Made by a program: the position numbers and the translations under genes. The notes beneath the pieces are model-generated. The model did not search any database. It was not told the DNA's origin and worked only from the letters and a program-made list of their open reading frames with translations. A stretch of 50,773 nucleotides of DNA, taken from positions 1 to 50,773 of the forward strand of contig JAFYYG010000053.1 in NCBI GenBank assembly GCA_017557625.1, in the 5' to 3' direction. Position 1 is the first letter of the stretch. Each line of letters opens with the position of its first letter. The stretch is from Muribaculaceae bacterium. Its GTDB lineage: Bacteria; Bacteroidota; Bacteroidia; Bacteroidales; Muribaculaceae. Positions 40,786 to 50,204 of the stretch are shown piece by piece.

Positions 40786-43689
40786 ATGAAGAAATTACCA
40801 TTACTCCTTCTCATGACGCTCTTTGCCATGACGGCAAGTGCCTATACTTACAATGTTAACGTTGAGATAGGCAACTTCAAGTACTCTCAACTCGGCTTGG
40901 CCACTTCGTCAGGCGAGGAGAATTATGCTTTTCTGAGTGGTCTATCCAGTACAGCAAGCACTTCGCTCACGACGCTCGACATCCCGGGCTATGTGGTTTA
41001 TAACGGCGAGCGCTACCGTGTCAAGCAAATCAATCAAGATGCGTTTCACAACAACACCAAGATTACTAATGTCACCTTTGGCTACGGTGTGGAATATATC
41101 AGCAGTTATGTCTTTGACGGTTGCACCAATCTAAAAACAGTGAACCTGCCAAGTTCGGTGAAGGAAATCGGGCAGTTCGTGTTCCAGAACTGCAGCAGTC
41201 TTATGATTGTGGCTTTTGCCGGTGACGTGGCACCAAAGATATATGACTACACCTTCAACCTGTCGAGTACGACAAAGCGTGCATCCACGGCGACCTATCG
41301 CGGCATGAACGCCCTGAAGGCCGACGCCAAGTGGGTGGCGGCTTTTGGCGCCAGCAACATCCTGCGCCATTATAGTTACAAGGTTGGCGATTTCAAGGTT
41401 TACAATTCCACCCACGGCTGCTGGCAATATTATACCATCAAGAACGGCATCCCCTATAACAGCAACAGCAGCAATCCGTCGGTGCGCTCTTCGTGTGTGC
41501 TGGTGGGTGCCACCTTTGTCGACGACACCGACTATACTGTCACTTTACCGCAAAGTGTAGGTAATTATGACAACAATTCTCCGGGCACTTATAAGTTCTA
41601 TGGCGTTGCCGACAGCGCGTTCATGAACAATACAGCTATCACCGATATTTATGAAAGCAACACTATGGCTTATAAGATAGGCATTAGAGCGTTTTATGGT
41701 TGCACAAACCTAACATATGCTAATGTGCCGGTTGATACCATCGATAATTATGCGTTTTTTGGCTGTACTAAACTAGTTTCGGTCGATCTTTATAACTTTA
41801 ATTTGGGTACAGGCCCGGTGAGAATAGGAGGCTATGCTTTTGGAAATTGTGGCTTTAAAACTGTGGCATTACCTAAGAGTGTCATGACATTAGGCTATGC
41901 GCCATTCTACAACAACACCTCGTTGACCTCAATCGCCGTCGATGGCGAAAACACCAAATTTTGCAGTTGGAAAGGCGCTCTGTATGATTACTCTAAGAAG
42001 TGGCTTTATCAAATTCCTGGCAAGTGGTCTCATAATGGATACTATGGTTCTTTTGCCGAGACGCTCGAACGAGTGCTTGCATACGCAGGAGCTGGGAGTA
42101 ATTTATATGAACTATATTTGCCTTATAATGTAAAAACTATTGACCAATATGCATTCCAGAACTGTACCGGCTTATCAACTGTGCACATACCTTCGTCGGT
42201 GACAACTGTAAGCACAAACGCTTTCCAAGGTTGCTCCGCAATTCGTCATATTCATCTCAACTTATTGACACCACCTACTTTCGACTACTTCCCTTCGGTG
42301 ACTGATAAGAGCATTGTGGAGTTTTTCACGCCTTATGAAGCCTATTCAGCCTATGCCAGCAGTTCCATCTGGTCGCAATATAACCGTTGTACCGGCACTT
42401 CCGACCACACTAATTGCTGGGATATACAGGCAGAAGGTGTGCGCTTTACAGTGTTGACAACATCTCCCTATTACTTTAATTCATTCTCAAGCGATGGCAC
42501 GGTGAAAATTGTTTGGCTTCCAGCCGGCAACATTGTACTACCTTTGACTATAAGCTATGGAGGCAAGACTTATATGCCCACCGAGGTTGGATATCGTGCG
42601 GCCTTTTATCCTTCCAACACCACTGGCTTCTCTCAGGGTTCCTATAGATCCAGCATTCTTAAAATCCATGATTATGCTTTTGCCAACACTCAGCTTCAAA
42701 GTTTCAAGTTTGAGAGTGTTGAGGAGATTGGAGAGGGAGCGTTCCAGAACACGACATATATGGTTGATGAGTTGTCTTTAAGTAAATTGAGGAATTTAAA
42801 AACTATAGGTAATCGAGCATTCTATAATTCTGGAATAACAAAGTTTGAGCCACACACCTCATTGACTAAAATCGGGAATTATGCCTTTTACAATTGTAGC
42901 AATCTTCATGAGATTTTCCTGCCACACATCGATGGCAGGGATCCTATCACCTGCGGCCAGAGCTTTTTTGGTGGCAACCTTGCCAGCGACTTTAAGTGCT
43001 GGGTTGACTACCGTCGCCTGGGCGACTTTGTGAATACCTCTAATTGGGATGTTTCCAAGGTTTATCCACATCTACATTTTGATTATGGAGGTTACAACGA
43101 TGACGAGTGGATGGCAATTGCCTGTGTCAAGCCCCTCAGCTTTGAGGGAACCGGTGTGGATGCCTATACTATGACCAATTTTAACCAGAATACCAAAACA
43201 GCTACCCTGGAGCCCATCACTAGTGTGGCAGCCAACAACGGAGCTTTGTTGCATGGCAAAGGAAGTACCTACTACCGCCTGAATTATGCCTCAAGTGGCA
43301 CTACGTGCTTATGGCTACAGGTCGTGACTGGTTCATCGCAGACTGTAACCACTGACAACACAACAACCTATTATCATTTCGGAAACACCGCCCCAAGATT
43401 CATTAAAGTGGGTGGTAGCACAACATTTACTCGTGGCCACTCTTACCTCAAGCTTGGCAATAGTGTGTGCGGAGGAGAATATTTTATCGAAACCAACCTA
43501 AGTAACACGGCTGTTCCTGGCGACGTGAACGGCGACGGCAACGTCACGGCTGCCGATGTGACCGCGCTCTACGACTTCCTGCTCAGTGGTGACACCACCA
43601 ACCTTGTTAATGGCGACCAGAACGGCGACGGCAACATCACCAGCGCCGACGTGACAGCGGTCTACGACATCCTTTTGGGTGTTAACTAA
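40786..43689 (+). CDS. BspA-like surface protein with dockerin-like C-terminus
   Basis: The 967-residue product has a signal peptide (MKKLPLLLLMTLFAMTASA). LRR_5 repeats (for example CTNLKTVNLPSSVKEIGQFVFQNC) are set in several larger irregular blocks, with short SSIWSQYNRCTG-like caps. The region about 765-900 (DEWMAIACVKPLSFEGTGVDAY, then GALLHGKGSTYYRL) matches in layout the linker domain of the preceding gene's product. The last 55 residues form a two-repeat dockerin-like module (GDVNGDGNVTAADVT, GDQNGDGNITSADVT). Its role is likely adhesion or protein capture on the cell surface. Confidence 0.85.
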   Translation: MKKLPLLLLMTLFAMTASAYTYNVNVEIGNFKYSQLGLATSSGEENYAFLSGLSSTASTSLTTLDIPGYVVYNGERYRVKQINQDAFHNNTKITNVTFGYGVEYISSYVFDGCTNLKTVNLPSSVKEIGQFVFQNCSSLMIVAFAGDVAPKIYDYTFNLSSTTKRASTATYRGMNALKADAKWVAAFGASNILRHYSYKVGDFKVYNSTHGCWQYYTIKNGIPYNSNSSNPSVRSSCVLVGATFVDDTDYTVTLPQSVGNYDNNSPGTYKFYGVADSAFMNNTAITDIYESNTMAYKIGIRAFYGCTNLTYANVPVDTIDNYAFFGCTKLVSVDLYNFNLGTGPVRIGGYAFGNCGFKTVALPKSVMTLGYAPFYNNTSLTSIAVDGENTKFCSWKGALYDYSKKWLYQIPGKWSHNGYYGSFAETLERVLAYAGAGSNLYELYLPYNVKTIDQYAFQNCTGLSTVHIPSSVTTVSTNAFQGCSAIRHIHLNLLTPPTFDYFPSVTDKSIVEFFTPYEAYSAYASSSIWSQYNRCTGTSDHTNCWDIQAEGVRFTVLTTSPYYFNSFSSDGTVKIVWLPAGNIVLPLTISYGGKTYMPTEVGYRAAFYPSNTTGFSQGSYRSSILKIHDYAFANTQLQSFKFESVEEIGEGAFQNTTYMVDELSLSKLRNLKTIGNRAFYNSGITKFEPHTSLTKIGNYAFYNCSNLHEIFLPHIDGRDPITCGQSFFGGNLASDFKCWVDYRRLGDFVNTSNWDVSKVYPHLHFDYGGYNDDEWMAIACVKPLSFEGTGVDAYTMTNFNQNTKTATLEPITSVAANNGALLHGKGSTYYRLNYASSGTTCLWLQVVTGSSQTVTTDNTTTYYHFGNTAPRFIKVGGSTTFTRGHSYLKLGNSVCGGEYFIETNLSNTAVPGDVNGDGNVTAADVTALYDFLLSGDTTNLVNGDQNGDGNITSADVTAVYDILLGVN

Positions 43690-43724
43690 TGCATAATTCT
43701 CAGTTTTCTCTGCTTGGGTTTATC

Positions 43725-43767
43725 AAAAATGAGACAAATGGGGTCTGACCCCGTTTGTCTCATTTTT
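43725..43767. terminator. 19-base-pair inverted repeat with GGGGTCTGACCCC core
   Basis: Arms 43725-43743 and 43749-43767 pair over 19 positions with one T-G wobble, with a 5-base loop TCTGA. It begins with AAAAA and ends with TTTTT, so it can terminate in both directions. The perfect GC-rich core makes it much stronger than a usual terminator here and looks like a short dispersed repeat. Confidence 0.8.
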
Positions 43768-43896
43768 GGTGGAAAGTTGTTCAGGTTGTTTTTTATGACT
43801 GTGTTGTTTTCTGTTTTAGGTGATTAAAAATCAGAGAAATCAGATTAATCTGTAGTTTTTTATTTTTGTTGTGCATGTTGTTTAATAAAAAATGCC

Positions 43897-43904
43897 TATT
43901 TTTG
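43897..43904 (+). promoter_or_regulatory. -7 box of the DPP IV gene
   Basis: TATTTTTG matches TAnnTTTG, 31 bases before the ATG at 43936. The -33 region has only ATG/TTG near 43875-43880. Repeated in the remnant at 37107-37114. Confidence 0.5.
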
Positions 43905-43935
43905 TGACCAGAAAAAACTAACACCCATTATCGAT

Positions 43936-46110
43936 ATGAAGAAATATATTTTACCTGTGGTTGCTGCCGTGCTGTGCTGCTCGGCGGCGAGTGCTTTTGA
44001 GTTAGACGATTTCGTGCTCGGTGGAGCGCGTGTTAAGGGTATCCCTTCCAGTCAGCCAGCCCTCGACGGACGATACTACTACCAGTTCAACAGCGAGGGT
44101 ACGATGATTAAGAAGTATAGCTACAAGAAGGAGAAAGACGTGACCACTTTCTTCGACAACGCCACTATCCCCGACAATCCCATTGCGGCATGGGACGGAT
44201 ACACCATGTCGAGCGACGAGAAGAGCATACTGTTGTGGGAAGGTAGTAAATATATCTATCGATACTCTTTCACGGCAAACCACTATATTTATAATATAAA
44301 AGACAACAAGCTCGAGTGCCTCTCCGAGGCTGGCGGTGAGGAAATCGCCACTCTTTCGCCCGACGGCAGCAAGGTGGCTTACGTCAAGGATAACAATGTT
44401 TTAGTGAAAGACCTCGCTACTGGCGTGACCTCCACCGTCACCACCGATGGCAAGAAAAATGAGATAATTAACGCTGTCCCCGACTGGGTATATCAGGAGG
44501 AGTTCGGGGTGCTCAATACCTTTGCTTGGAGTGCCGACGGCCGCTACTTAGCGTTCATCCGCTTCGACGAGTCACAAGTGCCTATGTGCTCAATGGAACT
44601 TTATGAGGGCGAGTGCCGACCCAATCACGATTATGCCATCCACCCAGGACGCTACGACTACAAATATCCTGCTGCTGGCGAGCACAACTCGGTGGTGAGT
44701 GTGCATTGCTACGACCTTCAGGCTAAAAGACTAAGCAAGATAAATCTGCCGATTGGCGAGGAGGATTATGTGCCAAATATCCAGTTTGGCAAGCAGTCAG
44801 TCCCCACTCTGATGGTAGTGAAGGAAAACCGAGCTCAGACTCACATGAACATCTATGCCGTTGACCCTGCCGTGGGCAACTTCGAGGAGGTTTATGACGA
44901 GCAGAGTGATATGTGGATTGACGAAGACGTGGTGACTGGCGTGAAGTACTACAACGGCTTCTTCGTTATAAAGAGCAACCGCGACGGCCGCACACATCTC
45001 TATAAATATGACTACTCAGGCAACCTGCTGAAGCAGATTTCGAGTGGTGACTACGATGTGACCAACTATTATGGTTACGACGAGGTGCGCAAGCTGTTTT
45101 ACTTCCAGACCAACAAGGGCGCGCTCAACCGCACGCTGCGTTGCGCCAACGATGTCACTGGCGAGGTCAAGGAGTTGGTTGACGGCAATGGCACCTACAG
45201 CGCATCGTTCAACAGCGACTTCACCTATTACATTCGCCGCTTCAGCGATGCTACTACTCCCGACCAGTTTGTGCTCTACAGCATCGACGGCAAGAAGGTG
45301 CGCGACTTGCAGCTTAACGAGGATTATGCTAAGAAATACACCTCCAGCGAGATTCCTCGCCGCGAGTTCTTCACGATGTATAACGACAATGGCGACCGCA
45401 TGAACGGCTATATCATCAAACCAGTTGATTTCGACCCATCGAAGAAATATCCCTGCATCATGTCGCAGTACAGCGGACCTAACTCGCAGCAGGTCCTCAA
45501 CAAGTGGAAGATGGAATGGGAGGAATACTTCGCCATGCAGGGCTATGTCATCGCCTGTGTTGACGGTCGCGGCACTGGTGGCCAGGGAAAGGAGTTCCTC
45601 AAGGCGATATATCTCAACCTGGGCCGCTACGAGACCGAGGACCAGCTCGCCGCCGCTCGTTACATGGCAGAGCAGCCATATATCGATGCCGACCGCATTG
45701 GCATTTGGGGTTGGAGCTTCGGAGGCTTTGAGTCGCTTATGGCGATGTCGCAGGATAGCAGCCGTTACGCTTGTGGCGTGGCAATCGCTCCTGTCACTTC
45801 GTGGAAGTTCTACGACAGCATCTACACCGAGCGCTTCATGCTAACCCCACAGGAGAATCCCGACGGCTATAACTATGCTCCTCTTGACCTGACCGACAAG
45901 CTCAAGGGCAAACTGCTCATCATGTTCGGCAGCGCCGACGATAATGTGCGCATCGTCAACTCCATGCAATACATCGCCAAGCTCCACAGCGAAGGCCAGC
46001 AGTTTGACATGATGGTATATCCCAACATGAACCACAGCATCAACGGCTGCGGCATCCGCCTCCCCCTTTACCAGCGAGTCCTCAACTTCTTTGACAAGAA
46101 TCTTAAATAA
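43936..46110 (+). CDS. Dipeptidyl peptidase IV (S9 family)
   Basis: The 724-residue product has a signal peptide (about 1-20), an eight-blade beta-propeller domain (about 40-480; DPDGSK-like turns such as LSPDGSKVAYVKDN) and an alpha/beta hydrolase domain. The nucleophile Ser594 lies in GWSFGGFES. Asp668 (in FGSADDNV) and His700 (in NMNHSI) complete the triad. The propeller EE motif that binds the peptide N-terminus is probably at YQEEFG. It removes X-Pro and X-Ala dipeptides from peptides in the periplasm or at the surface, which fits proteolytic feeding together with the C10 protease downstream. Confidence 0.92.
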   Translation: MKKYILPVVAAVLCCSAASAFELDDFVLGGARVKGIPSSQPALDGRYYYQFNSEGTMIKKYSYKKEKDVTTFFDNATIPDNPIAAWDGYTMSSDEKSILLWEGSKYIYRYSFTANHYIYNIKDNKLECLSEAGGEEIATLSPDGSKVAYVKDNNVLVKDLATGVTSTVTTDGKKNEIINAVPDWVYQEEFGVLNTFAWSADGRYLAFIRFDESQVPMCSMELYEGECRPNHDYAIHPGRYDYKYPAAGEHNSVVSVHCYDLQAKRLSKINLPIGEEDYVPNIQFGKQSVPTLMVVKENRAQTHMNIYAVDPAVGNFEEVYDEQSDMWIDEDVVTGVKYYNGFFVIKSNRDGRTHLYKYDYSGNLLKQISSGDYDVTNYYGYDEVRKLFYFQTNKGALNRTLRCANDVTGEVKELVDGNGTYSASFNSDFTYYIRRFSDATTPDQFVLYSIDGKKVRDLQLNEDYAKKYTSSEIPRREFFTMYNDNGDRMNGYIIKPVDFDPSKKYPCIMSQYSGPNSQQVLNKWKMEWEEYFAMQGYVIACVDGRGTGGQGKEFLKAIYLNLGRYETEDQLAAARYMAEQPYIDADRIGIWGWSFGGFESLMAMSQDSSRYACGVAIAPVTSWKFYDSIYTERFMLTPQENPDGYNYAPLDLTDKLKGKLLIMFGSADDNVRIVNSMQYIAKLHSEGQQFDMMVYPNMNHSINGCGIRLPLYQRVLNFFDKNLK

Positions 46111-46123
46111 GCACTTCGTGCGA

Positions 46124-46151
46124 GGAAAGTGGAACGTGGAAAGAGGAACGT
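46124..46151 (+). repeat. Heptad word array (GGAAAGT/GGAACGT)
   Basis: GGAAAGT, GGAACGT, GGAAAGA and GGAACGT stand in exact 7-base register between DPP IV and miaA. The following TTCCAC words (46171-46210) are complementary and can fold back on the array. Confidence 0.8.
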
Positions 46152-46216
46152 TGATCCTCAGTTGCTTCCTGTTCCACCTCCTCCGTTCCACCATTTTCTT
46201 TCCACCATTTACGAAA

Positions 46217-47125
46217 ATGATTGTCATCACTGGTCCAACGGCATCGGGAAAGACTGGCAAGGCGGTGGCGCTTGCCCAGGCGATAGGCGGCGAAATCATC
46301 AGCGCCGACTCTCGCCAGCTCTACCGTGGCATGGACCTCGGCACTGGCAAGGACCTCGACGAGTACGGTGACGTGCCTTACCACATGATTGATATCTGCG
46401 AGGCTGGCTACAAATACAATCTCTATGAGTTCCTGCGCGATTATCAAGTGTGCTACGATGACATCACCAGCCGCGGCAAGCCCGTAATCCTGTGTGGCGG
46501 CACGGGGATGTATGTCGAGAGCGTGGTGAAAGGCATACAGCTGCCGCCAGTGCCCGAGAATCGTGAACTGCGTGAGCAGTTGAGCACCAAAAGCCTCGAT
46601 GAACTCACCGAGATATTGAAGCGCTACAAGACGCTGCGCAACAACAGCGATATCGACACCTGCAAACGAGCCATACGAGCCATCGAGATTGCCGTGTATT
46701 ACCACGACAATCCGCAACTTAAGGCGCAGACCGAGCCGCATCCGCTCACCGATGTCGTTGTAATAGGCATCAGTATCGACCGTGAGAGTCGTCGCCGTCG
46801 CATCACCGAGCGATTGAAGGCTCGCCTCGATGCCGGCATGATTGACGAGGTGCGCCGACTCATTGAGGGTGGGGTAGAACCAGAAGACCTTATTTACTAT
46901 GGTTTGGAATACAAATTCATCACCCTTCACGTAATAGGGCAGTTGACCTACGACGAGATGTTCACCCAGCTTGAGACCGCTATCCACCAGTTCGCCAAGC
47001 GCCAGATGACCTGGTTCCGAGGCATGGAGCGCCGCGGCACCCCCATCCACTGGCTCCCCTACGACATGCCTGACAACGACTTCATCCAAGCAGTTTTGCA
47101 TTATCAAAAAAATATGATAATATGA
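46217..47125 (+). CDS. miaA: tRNA dimethylallyltransferase
   Basis: From the ATG at 46217 the product is 302 residues; a longer frame from 46091 reads through the heptad array and is rejected. The P-loop ITGPTASGKTGKA (about 4-16) is followed by SADSRQLYRGMDLGTGK (about 33-49) and CGGTGMYVESV (about 96-106). RAIRAIEIAVYY and the C-terminal QFAKRQMTWFRG are MiaA signatures. It adds dimethylallyl to A37 of tRNAs reading UNN codons. The stop overlaps the next gene's start by 4 bases (ATGA). Confidence 0.95.
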   Translation: MIVITGPTASGKTGKAVALAQAIGGEIISADSRQLYRGMDLGTGKDLDEYGDVPYHMIDICEAGYKYNLYEFLRDYQVCYDDITSRGKPVILCGGTGMYVESVVKGIQLPPVPENRELREQLSTKSLDELTEILKRYKTLRNNSDIDTCKRAIRAIEIAVYYHDNPQLKAQTEPHPLTDVVVIGISIDRESRRRRITERLKARLDAGMIDEVRRLIEGGVEPEDLIYYGLEYKFITLHVIGQLTYDEMFTQLETAIHQFAKRQMTWFRGMERRGTPIHWLPYDMPDNDFIQAVLHYQKNMII

Positions 47126-49899
47126 AAAAAACGAGACTTTTACTGATTTCTGTTGCCATTATGGCTTCTATATCGGCATGGGGTAATCCCATAGATTGGA
47201 CTTATGCCGAAACTGTTGCCACACAGTTTGCCCAATCGGCAATGAAAAGCGATGTTCAATGGCTTCGTGTGGCTCGAAGAGGCACCACGGTTCCCGATGG
47301 CAATGCGCCGCTTTATGTGTTTAACCGCGCCGATGGTCATGGCTTTGTCATTGTTGCCGGTGATGATGCCGCAGTGCCCATTTTGGGATATTCCGACGAA
47401 AGCGCTTTCAGTTATGACGATATGCCCGAAAACCTGCGCCAATGGCTTGCTCTAAATGAACTATATGTCAAGGCATGCGCTAGCCGACAGGGTGTGGCAC
47501 GCCAGGTTTCTCAGGGCTCACCAGTTGTGGCTCCGTTGCTTGGCGACATACTATGGGGACAGGGAACTCCTTACAATGACATGTGCCCCACCTACAGTGG
47601 CGGCACGCATTACTATGTGGGCTGTGTGGCAACAGCTGCCACGCAGATTATGCGCTATCACAACTACCCAGAGCATGGCAATGGCAGCAAAACCATTACC
47701 GTCAACGGCCAGAGCGTTACTGCCGATTTTGGCAACACCACCTACGATTGGGAGAATATGTTGCCAACTTATGATGACGTGGACTACACAGCCGCTCAAG
47801 GCAATGCTGTGGCTACGCTTGCCGCCCATTTTGGCGTTGCCGTGAACATGGAGTATCAGCCCGCCGGCAGTGGCGCCCATTCTATGGAAGTGCCTAATGC
47901 TCTGCGAGAGTTCTTCTGCTATGACCAGGCGGTGACTATGCGCAAACGCGACTATTACAGCAGCGGCGAGTGGCTGCAGCTCATCAAGAGTGAGCTTGAC
48001 GCAGGCCGCCCGGTATATTATGCGGCAGGCAGTGAGACAGGCAGCAGCGGTCACGCTTTTGTGTGCGACGGTTATGACAGCGAGGGCTATGTGCACATCA
48101 ATTGGGGATGGTATGGCACAAGCAATGGCTATTTCCTTGTGAGCCATCTCGACCCCGATGACTTGGGCATTGGCGGAGGAACAGGCGGATATAACCTTGA
48201 CCAGGAGATTGTAACAGGTATCCAGCCCCCTGCAAGTGGCACTACCTATGAGCGACCGCTCTACAACTCGCTCAGCATGCGCCTGATAACGCAAAGCACC
48301 AACGACTTCAATGTGATGATTACTGTCGAGAATTTCGACACTAAGCCGTTTACTGGCGAGCTTGGAGTGGCTCTCGTGCGTGACGGAGAAATTCTTAAAG
48401 TTCTGAAATCAGAGCAGCCCAACATAGCTGGATTTGCCAATGGCCTTACTGGACTTCTTACAATGTCGTCGATTTATGACATTCCAAAACAGGTGGGCAG
48501 CGATGTTCCCGATGGCGAGGCTACAGTGTGGATGGCGTACCGTGAGGATAGTCAGTCGCCGTGGCAGCTGATGCGCTACTGCCGTGGTCGTGACAGCCGC
48601 AACAAGCCCTACGTAGGATTCTTCACTACCGAGGTGGCAAATGGCCGTATCCTCACTCTCGACGACAGCGGCTCGCATCCCGATGTCACTTTGTTGTCGC
48701 CGCTTGAGCCTCAAGGCGAGGTTTATGCTTATGGCTCGGCGCTTTTCAACCTGCACCTGCGCAACAACAGTCAAGATGTGCGCCTGCGCAATATAGTGGT
48801 GCGTTTCACAAGCATTGACGATGAGAGCATATATTTCGATTATGAGAATGAGGTCAATGTCTATGATGACGTTGAAGAGAATATTTCTCTGCTTGTAAAT
48901 CTTGATGAGGAGATGCCTGAGGGAGAATATCGACTCACTGCTTTTGAGAAAGACTTTGGGCAATATCCTTTTGAGCAGACACAGGGTGAGGCTGTCATTA
49001 CCGTGTTGCCTAAGGCCGAGACGCCAGTCATGCGCCTCACCACCGCTGTGCAGTGGAAGCGCGCCGACTCTCAAGAGTTCATCAATCAAGGCGACAACAT
49101 TTACTTTGCCCTTAATGCCCGCAACTATGGCAGCGCAGGAAATGTGGGTGTAATCCTGAATCTAGTGGATGTGAATGACCCCTCTAAGAGTTATATCTAC
49201 CAACAGAGCAATGGCACTGTAGAGCGTGGCGAAGCTAAAACGTTTACTTTCTACCGAAAATTGCCCGTTGACCCAGGCGATTATAAAGTGGTGATAAGCT
49301 ATGTGACCAACGACGGGAAAATCACCCTTGACCCTAATAACGATGTGTATCCTCTCGTTATCACCGTGGGCGAGGCCGATAACATATTCCTAAACGCCGT
49401 GTCCATCGACTTGCCCGACTATGTGGTTAAGGGCGAGAAACTCATTGGCTCTCTCACGCTCAGCGCGCCGTCTGCCCACAGCGGATATGTATATGTGCGA
49501 ATGCGTCAGTACACGCTCACTAACGGCGGCATCCTCTTCATGGGAAACCAGACGATTGCAGCAGGCGAGGAACGCACTATCAACATCTCCTCTCGCATTG
49601 ATTTTGAGCCGGGAAAATACCTGATAATGGTTGAGGCGCGACACGGCTCAACTGAGGGCACCGTTGGCAACTACGCCAATTGCTACAAACTCATCGAGGT
49701 GGTTACAGAACTACCTGTTGTAGTCGTTCCTGGAGATGTCAACGGCGACGGGGTTGTGACAACAGCCGATGTGACTGTCCTTTACAACTACCTGCTCATG
49801 GGCGACACCAATTCTCTCGTTAACGGAGACCAGAATGGCGACGGCAGTATCACAACGGGAGACGTGACAGTGGTTTACAACATCCTGCTGGGAATTTAG
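47122..49899 (+). CDS. C10-family cysteine protease (streptopain-like) with dockerin-like C-terminus
   Basis: The 925-residue product has a signal peptide (about 1-21) and a Spi-type propeptide (about 25-125). The C10 catalytic domain has Cys168 in YVGCVATAATQIM and His311 in SSGHAFVCDGY, followed by HINWGWYG. The rest (about 375-860) is a series of beta-sandwich, Ig-like domains. The last 55 residues form a two-repeat dockerin-like module (GDVNGDGVVTTADVT, GDQNGDGSITTGDVT). It is made as an inactive zymogen and secreted. The gene overlaps miaA by 4 bases. Confidence 0.9.
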   Translation: MKKTRLLLISVAIMASISAWGNPIDWTYAETVATQFAQSAMKSDVQWLRVARRGTTVPDGNAPLYVFNRADGHGFVIVAGDDAAVPILGYSDESAFSYDDMPENLRQWLALNELYVKACASRQGVARQVSQGSPVVAPLLGDILWGQGTPYNDMCPTYSGGTHYYVGCVATAATQIMRYHNYPEHGNGSKTITVNGQSVTADFGNTTYDWENMLPTYDDVDYTAAQGNAVATLAAHFGVAVNMEYQPAGSGAHSMEVPNALREFFCYDQAVTMRKRDYYSSGEWLQLIKSELDAGRPVYYAAGSETGSSGHAFVCDGYDSEGYVHINWGWYGTSNGYFLVSHLDPDDLGIGGGTGGYNLDQEIVTGIQPPASGTTYERPLYNSLSMRLITQSTNDFNVMITVENFDTKPFTGELGVALVRDGEILKVLKSEQPNIAGFANGLTGLLTMSSIYDIPKQVGSDVPDGEATVWMAYREDSQSPWQLMRYCRGRDSRNKPYVGFFTTEVANGRILTLDDSGSHPDVTLLSPLEPQGEVYAYGSALFNLHLRNNSQDVRLRNIVVRFTSIDDESIYFDYENEVNVYDDVEENISLLVNLDEEMPEGEYRLTAFEKDFGQYPFEQTQGEAVITVLPKAETPVMRLTTAVQWKRADSQEFINQGDNIYFALNARNYGSAGNVGVILNLVDVNDPSKSYIYQQSNGTVERGEAKTFTFYRKLPVDPGDYKVVISYVTNDGKITLDPNNDVYPLVITVGEADNIFLNAVSIDLPDYVVKGEKLIGSLTLSAPSAHSGYVYVRMRQYTLTNGGILFMGNQTIAAGEERTINISSRIDFEPGKYLIMVEARHGSTEGTVGNYANCYKLIEVVTELPVVVVPGDVNGDGVVTTADVTVLYNYLLMGDTNSLVNGDQNGDGSITTGDVTVVYNILLGI

Positions 49900-49900
49900 C

Positions 49901-49921
49901 GCAAAATGCACAATGCATAAT
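49901..49921 (+). repeat. Heptad word array (GCATAAT)
   Basis: GCAAAAT, GCACAAT and GCATAAT stand in exact 7-base register, starting 1 base after the protease stop. Same word family as 27576-27603. Confidence 0.75.
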
Positions 49922-49977
49922 GAAGTGGTCCGACTTTCCCCTCAAAAATCGTTTTTTTTCAAAAAATCTTGAAAAAG

Positions 49978-50009
49978 TTTTGGTGGTTCGGAAAAAAGTA
50001 GTAATTTTG
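49978..50009 (+). promoter_or_regulatory. Bacteroidetes promoter of the tRNA-Gln gene
   Basis: TTTTG (49978-49982), 19 bases, TAATTTTG (50002-50009): an exact consensus match, 18 bases before the tRNA. Confidence 0.85.
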
Positions 50010-50027
50010 CACCGCAATTGAGCGCAA

Positions 50028-50098
50028 TGTCCTGTGGTGTAACGGTAGCACACCGGATTCTGGTTCCGTTTGCGTGGGTTCGAATCCTACCAGGACAA
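50028..50098 (+). tRNA. tRNA-Gln (anticodon CUG)
   Basis: The acceptor stem TGTCCTG pairs with CAGGACA (50091-50097), discriminator A at 50098, with CCA encoded at 50099-50101. The D-stem GTG/CAC has 3 pairs, as in other tRNA-Gln. The anticodon loop TTCTGGT gives CUG. The T-loop is TTCGAAT. The anticodon stem CCGGA/TCCGT has a C-U mismatch at 27-43. A terminator follows. Confidence 0.93.
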
Positions 50099-50107
50099 CC
50101 AAGGGAA

Positions 50108-50135
50108 GTGACCGCTGTGAGGTCACTTTCTTTTT
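50108..50135 (+). terminator. Rho-independent terminator after tRNA-Gln
   Basis: GTGACC/GGTCAC (50108-50113 with 50121-50126), a 7-base loop, then TTTCTTTTT. Confidence 0.85.
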
Positions 50136-50204
50136 GAGAATTTTTTTATTAACCGCGGTGATTCTCAGAGTAGTATCTGCCGCACAAAACAAAACTTATT
50201 AAAC

